A DNA stretch of 23,456 bases from Hyphomonadaceae bacterium UBA4763 (GTDB taxonomy: Bacteria; Pseudomonadota; Alphaproteobacteria; Caulobacterales; Aquidulcibacteraceae): NCBI GenBank assembly GCA_002403455.1, contig DHHV01000012.1:859-24314 (forward strand), read 5' to 3'. The notes beneath the pieces are model-generated. The model had not been told where the DNA came from, made no database searches, and saw only the letters and a program-made list of their open reading frames with translations. The number at the start of each line of letters is the position of its first letter. The stretch's first letter is position 1. A program made the translations under genes and the position numbers. Shown here one piece after another: positions 7,175-15,491 of the stretch.

Positions 7175-8707
7175 CAACGCCGCCAAGGCTTGCAAGCGTT
7201 TTTGCACCGCGTCAGAACCGAGCGCGGCTGCTTTCGCCTCCAGACCCAGCAGGACCTGCGTAGGCCCGACCTCGAGCCGCGTTTGCTCCAGCAGCGTTGC
7301 CGTCCGCGCCGATAATTCGGCGCCGAGGCGCAAGGCTGCGCCCCAAACGCGCGCCTGCTCGCCTTGTTTCAGCGTCAGCAACGCCTCCACGATCTTGCTA
7401 TCGAGCGGGGGTTTGCGTGCATAACGATGGTGAATGCTCAGCGCCAAAAACGCGCGTTCGGCATGCGAAACCCCGGCGAAAGGCGCGCGCAGGACCAAGT
7501 CAAACAGCACTTCGGCGCGATGATCGGGGTGTAGCCCTGAGCCCATATCGGCCAAATGAGCCGCAGCGCGCGCCAAGATCGCTTGGCGATGCGGGGCGAA
7601 CGCTTCTCCCGCCGCCGTCAAGGCCGGCTCTATCCACCGCGCCAAGGCTTCGCCAAACCGTATCTGCTGCGGGTCGGAATCGGCCCAGGCGATCGCGCCC
7701 TCGACCAAGGGGTCAGCCGCCCGCAAAGCCGGCCCCATCCGGTCAAACAAAATGCCCTCGCGCAAGCCGTAAGCCGAAATCACCACTTTTTCGCAGGGGC
7801 TGCGCTCGACCAACGCCTCCAGCACGGCGGCGGCGTAAGGCAGCGTCTCGGCCCGCTTGGCGGCGGCCTCTTCGTCGATTTTTTCCAGTGATTTGCGGCT
7901 TTGCCGCCGGATGAAATCAGCGATCGCCAGCGCCTCGCGGCGCGGCATTTCATATTCATGCAGCACGCGCAGCGGATAATGCCGCACCGCCATGTCGATG
8001 CGGGCAATGGCGCGCCAGGACCCGCCAACCGCATAAAGCGCGCCCGGGGTCGCGCCCAACAGATTGGCGCCATCCAGATGGCGGTGGATGTCGGCGCGAA
8101 CGCGCTCGACCGAAAAATCCGGCCCCGACATCAACGCCAGCGGCCCAAGCGGGAATGTCTCGCCGCTTTGCGGGGCGCCGTGGCGGCTGACGGGATTGAG
8201 CTCGAGGCTCGAGCCGCCAAGATCGGCCACTAGGCCCTTGGCGTCAGGCGCGCCCGCCAGCACGCCCAAGGTCGACAGCCGCGCTTCTTCGGCGCCGCTG
8301 ATCACCCGCAATTTCACGCCGGTTTCGAGCCGCACCCGCTCAACAAAGTCTTGGCCATTGCTGGCGGCGCGGATCGCCGCCGTCGCGACTGCGACGACAT
8401 CGCGTACCCCTAAGCCCTTCAACACCGCCGCAAAGCGTTTCAGCGCCATCAGCGCCTGATCCATCCGCTCTGGCGTCAGCGCGCCCGTTTCGGAAAGCCC
8501 CGCGCCTAAGGCCGCCTGGGTTTTTTCATTCAGGAATGGCACAATCGAGCGGCCATCCACTCGATAGACCACCAACCGCACGGAATTAGAGCCGACGTCG
8601 ATGACCGCCGCCGCATTCGCATGGGCGTGTCCAATCGCTGGAAGTCCAAATCGCGCCGCGGGAGAAAGAATCAAATCCTGATCCTTGTTGTCACTTTCGG
8701 AACACAT
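7139..8707 (-). CDS. ppx: Exopolyphosphatase / guanosine pentaphosphate phosphatase family (Ppx/GppA)
   Basis: 522 residues, the full Ppx/GppA length. The ASKHA-type phosphate-binding elements are visible: AAVIDVGSNSVRLVVYRVDG near residues 33-52, VATAAIRAASNG, and LVADLGGSSLEL. The C-terminal HD-like helical domain contains HLADMGSGLHPDH and SIHHRYAR. Ppx removes terminal phosphates from polyphosphate; related GppA enzymes convert pppGpp to ppGpp, and some family members do both. The ATG is at 8705-8707 with GAGGA immediately upstream. Only 15 bases separate it from the ppk stop, so synthesis and breakdown enzymes are co-transcribed. It converges on rnd with overlapping coding ends. Family is certain; the polyphosphate assignment rests mainly on the ppk partnership. 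Confidence 0.95.
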   Translation of the reverse strand: MCSESDNKDQDLILSPAARFGLPAIGHAHANAAAVIDVGSNSVRLVVYRVDGRSIVPFLNEKTQAALGAGLSETGALTPERMDQALMALKRFAAVLKGLGVRDVVAVATAAIRAASNGQDFVERVRLETGVKLRVISGAEEARLSTLGVLAGAPDAKGLVADLGGSSLELNPVSRHGAPQSGETFPLGPLALMSGPDFSVERVRADIHRHLDGANLLGATPGALYAVGGSWRAIARIDMAVRHYPLRVLHEYEMPRREALAIADFIRRQSRKSLEKIDEEAAAKRAETLPYAAAVLEALVERSPCEKVVISAYGLREGILFDRMGPALRAADPLVEGAIAWADSDPQQIRFGEALARWIEPALTAAGEAFAPHRQAILARAAAHLADMGSGLHPDHRAEVLFDLVLRAPFAGVSHAERAFLALSIHHRYARKPPLDSKIVEALLTLKQGEQARVWGAALRLGAELSARTATLLEQTRLEVGPTQVLLGLEAKAAALGSDAVQKRLQALAALLGRSGEFRIDR

Positions 8708-8722
8708 ATTCCTCGAGCAGCG

Positions 8723-10951
8723 TCAATCCGGCTTTTGCCCAATCCGCTGAAAGGCTGGCGGCTCTTTGTCATGGAGCGCGCGGCCACGGCCCGACAAACT
8801 CGGATTTTGCATGAAATATTCATGCGCGCTGAACGGGCTTTGCGCTTCATCGACTTCAACCCGTTCATAAGCGCCGTCAGCGCGTAAATACCAAGATTGC
8901 CGCTCGTCATTCAGATTGGCGATCATGATTTGGTCGAGCACTTGTTGGTGGACCGTTGGGTTAAGTATGGGGCAGAGCGTTTCGATGCGCCGATCGAGAT
9001 TGCGCTCCATCCAATCGGCCGAGGAGATGAACACTTTGGCGGCGGGCGAGGGCAACATCGCGCCATTGCCGAACACCACAATCCGGGCGTGCTCCAAGAA
9101 CCGGCCGACAATGCTTTTGACCCGGATGCGCTCGCTCAAGCCCGGCACGCCCGGCCGCAGCGAACACATGCCGCGCACGACAAGCTCGATATTCACCCCC
9201 GCCGCGCTGGCGCGATAAAGCGCATCGATGACTTGCGGATGCACGAGCGCATTCATCTTCGCCCAAATCGTCGCTGGTCGGCCAGCTTTGGCGTGGGCGA
9301 TTTCCGCCTCGATCTCCGCCAGCAGCGTTGATTTCAAATTGATCGGCGCCATCGCGAGGCGCTCAAAGCCGGTCGGCTCCGCATAACCGGTAACGAAGTT
9401 GAACACCCGACCAGCATCGCGCCCGATCGCCGGATCGGCGGTGAACAGGGACAAATCGGTGTAAATCTTCGCGGTGATCGGATGGTAATTGCCGGTGCCG
9501 ACATGGGTATAGGTGCGCAATTCGGCGCCTTCGCGGCGAATAACCAGCGATAACTTCGCGTGGGTCTTATAGGCGACGAAGCCGAAGACGATCTGCACGC
9601 CGGCCCGTTCCAAATCGCGCGCCCAGCGCAAATTGGCCTCTTCGTCAAAGCGCGCTTTGATCTCGATCAGCGCGGTGACGTTTTTGCCGCTTTCGGCCGC
9701 TTCGATCAGCGCCGCAACGATCGGTGAATCCTTGCTGGTCCGGTAAAGCGTCTGTTTGATCGCCACGACGCTCGGATCAGCCGCCGCCTGGCGGATGAAT
9801 TGCACGACAACGTCGAAGGATTCAAACGGGTGATGGACCAGAATGTCCTTGGCGCGGATCGCGGCAAAGCAATCGCCATTATAATCGCGCAAGCGCTCGG
9901 GCATGCGCGGCTCGTAGGGCGAGAATTTCAGCTCCGGCCGATCGTCGCCGATCAGCTGCCCGAGTTGGGCAAGGCCCAACAGGCCGTCGATCTCGATGAC
10001 GTCGCGCGCTTCCGCCCCGACTTGGGCCAGCACGAATTTGCGCAAATCGGCCGGCATCGCCGTTTCAAACGTGAAGCGGACGACTTCGCCGAGGCGGCGT
10101 TGTTTGAGCAACAATTCAAATTCGCGGACGAGGTCCTCGGCCTCGTCTTCGATTTCAATGTCGCTGTCGCGGATGATCCGGAAGGCGCCGCTGCCGTGCA
10201 ACTCATAGCCGGGAAACAACAAACCAGAGAAAATGCTGATCACCGTTTCAATCGCGACCACCCGGCGCGTCGGCCGACCGCCCGCGTCTGCCCCTTTTGC
10301 GGCGTCGAGAAAGCGGGCGGTGTGCAGCGGTACCGGCACCAAAGCGCGCATGCGCTTGCCATCGGCCTTGCGCTGCAAGTTCATCGCGACCGCAAAGCCA
10401 AGATTGGGGATGAACGGGAAGGGATGGGCCGGATCGATCGCCAGCGGCGTCAGCAATGGAAACACCTGCGCCAAAAACGCCGCCCGCAATTGCTCCTCAT
10501 CATCGGGCGTAATCTCGCCCGCCGCCAAGACGGCAATGCCGGCCCCCGCCAATTCGCGCTTCAGCTCCGCCCAAAGCTTTTGCTGGTCCTGCATCAGCGC
10601 GATCGCTAGGTTATGCACCCGTTCCAATTGCGCCGCCGGCGTCAGCCCGTCAGAGCTTAAGGTCGCCACATTATTGCGGGCCTGTTCACGCAAGCCCGCC
10701 ACCCGCACCATGTAGAATTCGTCGAGATTATTACCGGAAATCGCCAGAAAGCGCAGCCGCTCCAGCAAAGGATGGCGCTTATTACGGGCCTCCTCGATGA
10801 CGCGCGCATTAAAGGCGAGCCAGGATGCTTCGCGATTGATAAACCGCGTCGGGTCATGGAGGCCAATCGCACGCATAGCCGGCGGCGCGGCGGCCGTGCC
10901 TTGGCGTTGACGCGGCGCTGTCCGGGTCGAGCGGGCCTCAGTCACAATCAT
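8723..10951 (-). CDS. ppk: Polyphosphate kinase 1
   Basis: 742 residues, beginning with ATG 10949-10951 preceded by GGAGGGAA. It makes long-chain polyphosphate reversibly from ATP. The first 35 or so residues are low-complexity; the PPK1 fold starts at RFINREASWLAFNARV. The two histidines known from Escherichia coli PPK (435 and 592) correspond to His464 in YKTHAKLSL and His621 in GRFLEHARI. Their spacing of 157 residues is the same as in E. coli, which supports the assignment. Other conserved stretches are NNLDEFYMVRVAGL, GTGNYHPITAKIYTD and SSADWMERNLDRRIE. It heads the ppk-ppx pair and lies 117 bases downstream of hdaA. That gap could hold its own promoter but may also be read through from the DUF2066-hdaA genes. 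Confidence 0.97.
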   Translation of the reverse strand: MIVTEARSTRTAPRQRQGTAAAPPAMRAIGLHDPTRFINREASWLAFNARVIEEARNKRHPLLERLRFLAISGNNLDEFYMVRVAGLREQARNNVATLSSDGLTPAAQLERVHNLAIALMQDQQKLWAELKRELAGAGIAVLAAGEITPDDEEQLRAAFLAQVFPLLTPLAIDPAHPFPFIPNLGFAVAMNLQRKADGKRMRALVPVPLHTARFLDAAKGADAGGRPTRRVVAIETVISIFSGLLFPGYELHGSGAFRIIRDSDIEIEDEAEDLVREFELLLKQRRLGEVVRFTFETAMPADLRKFVLAQVGAEARDVIEIDGLLGLAQLGQLIGDDRPELKFSPYEPRMPERLRDYNGDCFAAIRAKDILVHHPFESFDVVVQFIRQAAADPSVVAIKQTLYRTSKDSPIVAALIEAAESGKNVTALIEIKARFDEEANLRWARDLERAGVQIVFGFVAYKTHAKLSLVIRREGAELRTYTHVGTGNYHPITAKIYTDLSLFTADPAIGRDAGRVFNFVTGYAEPTGFERLAMAPINLKSTLLAEIEAEIAHAKAGRPATIWAKMNALVHPQVIDALYRASAAGVNIELVVRGMCSLRPGVPGLSERIRVKSIVGRFLEHARIVVFGNGAMLPSPAAKVFISSADWMERNLDRRIETLCPILNPTVHQQVLDQIMIANLNDERQSWYLRADGAYERVEVDEAQSPFSAHEYFMQNPSLSGRGRALHDKEPPAFQRIGQKPD

Positions 10952-10966
10952 TTCCCTCCAAGCGGT

Positions 10967-10983
10967 GGGCGCAAGACGCGCCC
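10967..10983 (-). other. Short GC hairpin in the ppk leader
   Basis: A perfect inverted repeat GGGCGC-(5)-GCGCCC lies in the leader between hdaA and ppk, ending 15 bases before the ppk start codon and just upstream of its GGAGG ribosome-binding site. There is no following T-run, so it is not a typical terminator. It could influence ribosome access or mRNA stability; in GC-rich DNA a 6-bp repeat can also occur by chance. Confidence 0.35.
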
Positions 10984-11068
10984 GTCACGCCAAAGCCGGC
11001 TGCATAGCCGAATTTGCTCAAGAGAACCATTTCGCGCGTCGTCGAGATTCGCAACTATTGCCGCTCAT

Positions 11069-11752
11069 TCACGCAGCCGGCGGCGGTTTTTCTTCCTCTT
11101 CCTGGCGCGTAAGGATCATCCGGCCGATCGCCGCCAGCACGCGAGGATTGATTTTGGCGCCGAGCTGGAAGACCTCGCTTTCCAGCGCATCGACCATCTC
11201 CACCAACGCCGCCGAGCGCCGGCCGGCGAAGAACGCGATCCGTTCCGCCTCGACGCGCGAAATGCGCACCCAACGCAGCCGGCAAAGCGTTTCAACGAAA
11301 TCGGCCGCCGCCGCATCGCTCGGCGGTTCATCTAACGCAAACACTGGAGCAGCCGAGAGCCGCGCCGCCAAATCCCGCAATTGGCGCGCATTCCCCCATT
11401 GGCTCGGCGCAGGGCGCGCGATTAGCAGCAACCGCGTCGCCATTCTTTGTGTCTGGTTGATCGCGTCGAATAACAGCGCCGGCGCTGCCTGATCGGCGTT
11501 ATCTAGGATCGTTAACGCCGCAGAGGGCAGAGGCGCGAGACGCTCGAGGGCGCTCAAAAATGTCACACCCGGATCGACTGCGGCGATTTCCCCCGCCAAG
11601 CTTGATTTGCCGCTCGACGGCGGTCCAATCAACAGCGCGCAAGCGCCAGCCGGCCAGCGCCGCCAGTCGGCGATTTGCCCGGCAATGGTCGCGCCGGCCG
11701 GCGAGCGCGGCGCAAAGCGCGGCGGCGCGGGTAAATCCAATCGCTGCTGCAT
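11069..11752 (-). CDS. hdaA: DnaA-related AAA+ regulator of replication initiation (HdaA/Hda)
   Basis: 227 residues from ATG 11750-11752. A TTG at 11777-11779 would add nine residues and overlap the upstream gene; I prefer the ATG because the beta-clamp-binding type N-terminus (MQQRLDLPAPPRF) then lies at the very start, as in Hda proteins. Visible AAA+ elements: Walker A GPPSSGKS at 43-50, Walker B ILDNADQ at about 82-88, and a Box VII-like arginine Arg131 in LAARLSAAPVF, aligned with the E. coli Hda arginine finger. There is no DNA-binding domain IV, so this is not DnaA itself. Hda with the sliding clamp stimulates ATP hydrolysis by DnaA and so prevents re-initiation. It lies 17 bases after the DUF2066 gene and upstream of ppk. 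Confidence 0.88.
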   Translation of the reverse strand: MQQRLDLPAPPRFAPRSPAGATIAGQIADWRRWPAGACALLIGPPSSGKSSLAGEIAAVDPGVTFLSALERLAPLPSAALTILDNADQAAPALLFDAINQTQRMATRLLLIARPAPSQWGNARQLRDLAARLSAAPVFALDEPPSDAAAADFVETLCRLRWVRISRVEAERIAFFAGRRSAALVEMVDALESEVFQLGAKINPRVLAAIGRMILTRQEEEEKPPPAA

Positions 11753-11769
11753 CAGGCCGTCAGCCAAAG

Positions 11770-12810
11770 TTAATTCCAAGACGCGATCCAGATCTCGCCG
11801 TCGCCGCGATCAAGGCGCAGGCCTTGCTCGGCAAAATCGGCGACCACGTCCTCGATCGTCCCGACAAACGCGCAGCGGATTTGCGCGCCGTCGATCGATA
11901 ACAGGTCAAACGCCAAGCTTGCCAAGAATGGATTGGCCGAAATCGCGTTGCGCATCCGGCGCCATTCCTCGGCCGAGGCGTAAAGCGCGTTGATGACCAA
12001 TTCGCTGCGTTCGTTGGCGCGGCGCGCTACATCACGTTTCCAACGGTTTTGCAGCGCTTGGGCGACTTCCGCCACCGCGCGGTCGAGCGCCTCGCGCGAT
12101 GGCGCCGCGGCTGGATCGACGGGAAGCGGCACGACAAAGTCGCTGTGCCGGCCCGATTGGCCGTTTTCGCGCCGTATCGTCGCCTCCGCTCGACCATTCG
12201 CCCAAGTGATCGTCGTAAACACCCGCTGATGGCGCGTATCGGCGCTTTCGGGCGCAAGCAGCAAGGGTTGCAATTCATGCGCAAAATTGGCCCGCGACCA
12301 GGCTTGCGCCCATTGTCCGCCAAGTCCTGGCGGCCCGTCCGCCAATTCAGGCACGATGATCAGCGGTGAGGCCTGCACTTCGATGGCGGCAAGGCTCAAG
12401 CTCCGCAAATACTGGCGCACCTGAGCGCGGTCAAAGCCGATCGAGTAGGCCCCGACATGGCGCGTCGCGGCGCGGCGTTCTTCGATGACGTCGATCTGCG
12501 CCGCCATGGAGGCCAGCGTGGCGGCGTCCGGCGCAGGCGCCGGCGCGGTTGCGCTCGGCGCCAGTCGCAGCGCCAAGGTCGCCCAGGCTTGCGCCCGCGC
12601 CCGCGCGAGCGCGTTCTCGCGCGCCCGCGCCGCGTCCGTTCCGGTTGCTTCGACCCGCACATTGGCGATCGTGAAGGGATCGGCGGCGCGCGCCGTGGGC
12701 GCCCATCCGATCAGCGCGGCGAGCGCCAGCAAAACCGCAGCCGCGAGCCTAAGAGCCGAGCGCTGCAGCGCGATCAAATCAAACACTCCCGGCGCGACCG
12801 ATGCGTTCAT
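11770..12810 (-). CDS. Exported DUF2066-family protein of unknown function
   Basis: 346 residues from ATG 12808-12810. The N-terminus has a hydrophobic core (LAAAVLLALAALIGWAP) and a probable signal peptidase site after ARA at residue 42, so the mature protein is periplasmic. After it come ADPFTIANVRVEATGTDA and an alanine/arginine-rich helix (ARARENALARARAQAWATLA), the pattern of DUF2066 proteins encoded beside hda and purM in many proteobacteria. The rest is mixed alpha/beta with FVVPLPVD, RWKRDV and the C-terminus GEIWIASWN. No catalytic motif is recognisable. It is divergent from purM across only 54 bases and lies immediately upstream of hdaA. Function is unknown; the conserved neighbourhood is the main clue. 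Confidence 0.8.
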   Translation of the reverse strand: MNASVAPGVFDLIALQRSALRLAAAVLLALAALIGWAPTARAADPFTIANVRVEATGTDAARARENALARARAQAWATLALRLAPSATAPAPAPDAATLASMAAQIDVIEERRAATRHVGAYSIGFDRAQVRQYLRSLSLAAIEVQASPLIIVPELADGPPGLGGQWAQAWSRANFAHELQPLLLAPESADTRHQRVFTTITWANGRAEATIRRENGQSGRHSDFVVPLPVDPAAAPSREALDRAVAEVAQALQNRWKRDVARRANERSELVINALYASAEEWRRMRNAISANPFLASLAFDLLSIDGAQIRCAFVGTIEDVVADFAEQGLRLDRGDGEIWIASWN

Positions 12811-12864
12811 GGCTTTCCCGCTCCTTCAATTGCCAGGCCTGTCTCTCAACGCTAAGAGCGCGCA

Positions 12865-13914
12865 ATGACGCGCGTGGATTCGGCGAGCCCCTCGGCGGGG
12901 CCTCTGACATATGCAAAGGCCGGTGTCGATATTGCGGCGGGCGACGCTTTTGTCGACCGCATCAAGCCGGCCGCGGCGGCGACCTATCGGCCCGGCGTGA
13001 TGGCAGGGATCGGCGGTTTTGCGGCGGCGTTCGACCTGAAAACGGCCGGGTGGAGCGATCCGATCCTGCTCGCCACCACGGACGGCGTTGGCACCAAGCT
13101 CGACATCGCGGCGGAAACCGGTTTGCATGACGGCATCGGCCAAGATTTGGTCGCCATGTGCGTCAACGATTTGCTCGCCCAAGGCGGGACTCCGCTGTTC
13201 TTTTTGGATTATTTCGCCACCGGCAAATTGGCGCCGGTGACCGCCGCCATTGTCGTTGAATCGATCGCGCGCGCCTGCGCCGCCTGCGCTTGCGCGCTGG
13301 TTGGCGGCGAGACCGCTGAAATGCCGGGCATGTATGGCGAGGGGCGCTATGATCTCGCCGGTTTCGCCATCGGCGCGGTGGAGCGGGGCGCTCTTTTGCC
13401 CCGACGTGACGCGATGGCGCCTGGGGACGTCTTGATCGGCCTTGCCTCGAGCGGGGTTCATTCCAACGGCTTTTCGCTGGTGCGCGCGATTGTGGCGCGC
13501 ACGGGTCTTGCCTGGAGCGATCCAGCCCCGTGGGACGGCGCCGATGGCGCCCCGCTGGGCGCAGCCCTGCTGACGCCGACGCGGCTATATCCGCCGGTCC
13601 TGCGCGCGCCGCTCGCGGCGGGCTATCTGCTGGGCCTTGCCCATATCACCGGCGGCGGTCTGATCGGCAATGCCGAGCGCATGTTGCCGCCCGGCCTTGA
13701 TTTACGGATCGATTGGCAAGCTTGGCGCCGACCGGCCCTGTTTGATTGGCTGCAAGGCGCCGGCGACGTCCCCGAAGACGATATGCGCCAGACCTTTAAT
13801 CTCGGCATCGGCATGGTCGCCATTGTAAAGCCGCAAGACAAAGACCGCTTGATCGCTGATTGCGCACGCGCTGGCGTCGAAGCCGTCCTAATCGGCGACC
13901 TCATCGCGCAATGA
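12865..13914 (+). CDS. purM: Phosphoribosylformylglycinamidine cyclo-ligase (AIR synthetase)
   Basis: 349 residues, the normal PurM length, starting at ATG 12865. PurM closes the imidazole ring, converting FGAM to AIR with ATP in the fifth step of purine synthesis. Visible family motifs are TTDGVGTKLDIA at about 71-82, GIGQDLVAMCVNDLLAQGG, DYFATGKL, VGGETAEMPGMY at about 147-158, LASSGVHSNGFSLVR and the glycine-rich ITGGGLIGNAERMLP. Its stop overlaps the purN start (ATGA), so the two purine enzymes are translationally coupled. The upstream gap to the divergent DUF2066 gene is 54 bases and leaves little room for a complex promoter. I do not see a PurR-like operator there. Confidence 0.97.
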   Translation: MTRVDSASPSAGPLTYAKAGVDIAAGDAFVDRIKPAAAATYRPGVMAGIGGFAAAFDLKTAGWSDPILLATTDGVGTKLDIAAETGLHDGIGQDLVAMCVNDLLAQGGTPLFFLDYFATGKLAPVTAAIVVESIARACAACACALVGGETAEMPGMYGEGRYDLAGFAIGAVERGALLPRRDAMAPGDVLIGLASSGVHSNGFSLVRAIVARTGLAWSDPAPWDGADGAPLGAALLTPTRLYPPVLRAPLAAGYLLGLAHITGGGLIGNAERMLPPGLDLRIDWQAWRRPALFDWLQGAGDVPEDDMRQTFNLGIGMVAIVKPQDKDRLIADCARAGVEAVLIGDLIAQ

Positions 13915-14552
13915 AGCGGCTTGGCGTTCTCATCTCCGGGCGCGGATCGAACATGGCCGCCCTGCTCGACGCCGATCGCGCCGGCATACTGGCGGCGCAG
14001 CCCACGCTGATCCTGTCCAACCGGCCCGAGGCGCCCGGCCTTGCCCACGCGCGCGCCGCTGGGATCGAGGCCATCGTGATCGATCACAAAGCCTTCGCCA
14101 CGCGCCAAGCCTTTGAAATAGCAATCGACCAGGAAATGCAGGCGCGCGCCATCGACCTGATCGCCTGCGCCGGCTTCCTGCGCGTGCTGACGCCGTGGTT
14201 CATTGCGCGTTGGCGCGGGCGCCTGATCAATATCCACCCCTCGCTTTTGCCGCTGTTTCCCGGGCTCGACACCCATCAACGGGCGCTGGCTGCGGGGGCG
14301 CGGCTCCATGGATGTTCGACGCATTTCGTCACCGAAGGCGTCGATGCCGGCCCGCTGATCGCCCAGGCCGCTTTGGCCGTTCGCCCGGACGACAATCCAG
14401 ACACCCTCGCTGCGCGCGTTCTGGCGCTGGAGCATCGGCTGTTCCCCGCCAGCGTTAATTTAGTGGCGACCGGCATGGCGCGCCTTGCGGGCGAACAATG
14501 TCTGCTCGACGCGCCAAGCGCGGCCGGCGCCCTGTTCAGCGTCGACGTTTAG
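13911..14552 (+). CDS. purN: Phosphoribosylglycinamide formyltransferase
   Basis: 213 residues from ATG 13911, which overlaps the purM stop. A longer in-frame reading starting at 13860 lies inside purM and is arginine-rich, so it is rejected. PurN transfers a formyl group from 10-formyl-THF to GAR in the third step of purine synthesis. The phosphate-binding loop SGRGSNMAAL is at residues 9-18. The catalytic trio is present: Asn107 and His109 in INIHPSLLP, and Asp145 in GVDAGPLI, matching Asn106, His108 and Asp144 of E. coli. Its stop is only seven bases from the convergent stop of the CBS gene. Confidence 0.97.
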   Translation: MKRLGVLISGRGSNMAALLDADRAGILAAQPTLILSNRPEAPGLAHARAAGIEAIVIDHKAFATRQAFEIAIDQEMQARAIDLIACAGFLRVLTPWFIARWRGRLINIHPSLLPLFPGLDTHQRALAAGARLHGCSTHFVTEGVDAGPLIAQAALAVRPDDNPDTLAARVLALEHRLFPASVNLVATGMARLAGEQCLLDAPSAAGALFSVDV

Positions 14553-14559
14553 CGTCAAG

Positions 14560-14988
14560 TTAGGCGCAAATATAGGACCGCAGGGCCTCCGCCTCGGCCT
14601 GCACGGCGCTGATTTTGATTTTGACGAGATCGCCGATCGACACCATGCCTTTCAATTGTCCGTCGACAACCACGGGCAAATGGCGGATGCGTCGATCCGT
14701 CATCCGCGCCAACGCGTCATCGACCGTGTCGCTCGGCGCGGCGGTGACGACATTGCGGGTCATCGCGGTCGCAACGGGTTGCGTGAGGATGCCGCAGCCG
14801 CGCCGGGCGATTTCGCGGACAATGTCGCGCTCGGAAATCACGCCGGCGATTGCGCCCGCGTGATCGACCACGACCAACGCGCCAACGCGCTTGGCGTGCA
14901 ATTCGTGGCAAACCCGCTCCATCAGGTCAAAGTCGTGAACGGTATAAATATCGCCGCCTTTTTCATTGAGGATATGCGCTATCAGCAT
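14560..14988 (-). CDS. Two-CBS-domain protein
   Basis: 142 residues from ATG 14986-14988. This start is chosen because GGGAGG lies six bases upstream; the frame stays open further up to 15162, but that part has no family features. CBS1 covers about 8-66 (GVISERDIVREIARRG) and CBS2 about 75-132 (RHLPVVVDGQLKGMVSIGDL), together a complete Bateman module with nothing else attached. Such stand-alone pairs bind adenine nucleotides or S-adenosyl ligands and usually act as sensors for partner proteins. The ligand and partner cannot be inferred here. It converges on purN with a seven-base gap, and the side-by-side position is not strong evidence of a shared function. Confidence 0.9.
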   Translation of the reverse strand: MLIAHILNEKGGDIYTVHDFDLMERVCHELHAKRVGALVVVDHAGAIAGVISERDIVREIARRGCGILTQPVATAMTRNVVTAAPSDTVDDALARMTDRRIRHLPVVVDGQLKGMVSIGDLVKIKISAVQAEAEALRSYICA

Positions 14989-15048
14989 CGATTGCCTCCC
15001 TGAAATTGTCATGATTTTGCTTAATCTGCGCGCCGTTGATCGATGGTG

Positions 15049-15073
15049 CGCGCCTCTCGGCGCTGGAGGCGCG
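15049..15073. other. Inverted repeat in the region upstream of the CBS gene
   Basis: An 8-bp inverted repeat, CGCGCCTC-(9)-GAGGCGCG, lies 61 bases upstream of the CBS-domain gene start. It could be a leader hairpin or an operator of dyad symmetry. There is no adjacent T-run and no family assignment is possible. The rest of the 213-base region 14989-15201 shows no gene; it ends just downstream of the 3' end of tRNA-Pro. Confidence 0.3.
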
Positions 15074-15201
15074 GCCCATCCATTTCCGCATAAAATGTAT
15101 GAAAAAACGCCAGTTCGCGAATCACATTTATCTGTCCGCGCACGGTTGATGCGGCGGTTCACGAATCTGCGCGGTTAAAACTTTAGGTGCGACGCGGGGA
15201 A

Positions 15202-15278
15202 TGGTCGGAGCGGCAGGATTCGAACCTGCGACCCCCGCGTCCCGAACACGGTGCTCTACCAGGCTGAGCTACGCTCCG
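15202..15278 (-). tRNA. tRNA-Pro (anticodon CGG)
   Basis: Read on the minus strand, the 77-base sequence folds as a full cloverleaf. The acceptor stem pairs CGGAGCG with CGCTCCG, the D-stem is GCTC/GAGC, the anticodon stem is CCGTG/CGCGG with one G-T pair, and the seven-base loop TTCGGGA gives anticodon CGG (codon CCG). The T-arm carries GGTTCGAATCC. Discriminator A and an encoded CCA complete the 3' end. CCG is a frequent proline codon in this GC-rich sequence. Confidence 0.96.
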
Positions 15279-15290
15279 AGAAGGTCGCGG

Positions 15291-15319
15291 TCTATACAGC
15301 CAGCAATCTCGACCCGCAA
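15291..15319 (-). promoter_or_regulatory. Candidate sigma-70 promoter for tRNA-Pro
   Basis: On the minus strand TTGCGG is followed after 17 bases by TATAGA, with the tRNA 5' end 12 bases further on. The spacing and the distance to the tRNA fit a stable-RNA promoter; the -35 hexamer matches the consensus only in TTG. Confidence 0.45.
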
Positions 15320-15361
15320 TGGGCCGCGCGCGAAAATCTTGCTCGGTCGTGTACCGACAAC

Positions 15362-15390
15362 TTGCAATTGCCAGCGCGCAAAGCTACATG
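15362..15390 (+). promoter_or_regulatory. Candidate sigma-70 promoter for tRNA-Gln
   Basis: TTGCAA and TACATG are separated by 17 bases, with the tRNA-Gln 5' end 10 bases after the second hexamer. The location is right but the -10 match is weak, so this is a tentative call. The two tRNA promoters share the 122-base divergent gap. Confidence 0.35.
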
Positions 15391-15400
15391 CGCGGCCTCT

Positions 15401-15475
15401 TGGGGCGTCGCCAAGCGGTAAGGCAGCGGTTTTTGGTACCGCCATTCCTAGGTTCGATCCCTAGCGCCCCAGCCA
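15401..15475 (+). tRNA. tRNA-Gln (anticodon TTG)
   Basis: A 75-base cloverleaf on the plus strand. The acceptor stem pairs TGGGGCG with CGCCCCA. The anticodon stem GCGGT/ACCGC encloses the loop TTTTGGT, giving anticodon TTG (codon CAA). The T-arm has GGTTCGATCC. Discriminator G and an encoded CCA are present. The 3' end is 16 bases from the end of the convergent symporter gene; no T-rich terminator is visible in that gap. Confidence 0.96.
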
Positions 15476-15491
15476 GATGTTCAGCACTTCT

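Noticed and set aside
9800..10609. Plus-strand open frame (269 residues) opposite ppk
   Set aside because: ppk has both catalytic histidines and full length; the antisense frame has no family features.
13623..14435. Minus-strand open frame (270 residues) opposite purM and purN
   Set aside because: It spans the junction of two certain purine genes and has the Arg/Gln-rich composition of a shadow frame.
14989..15162. Upstream extension of the CBS gene by 58 residues
   Set aside because: A GGGAGG ribosome-binding site sits correctly before ATG 14988, and the extension has no domain.
15201..15464. Plus-strand open frame across both tRNA genes
   Set aside because: It begins MVGAAGFEPATPASRTRCS, the well-known false protein read through the antisense of a tRNA gene.
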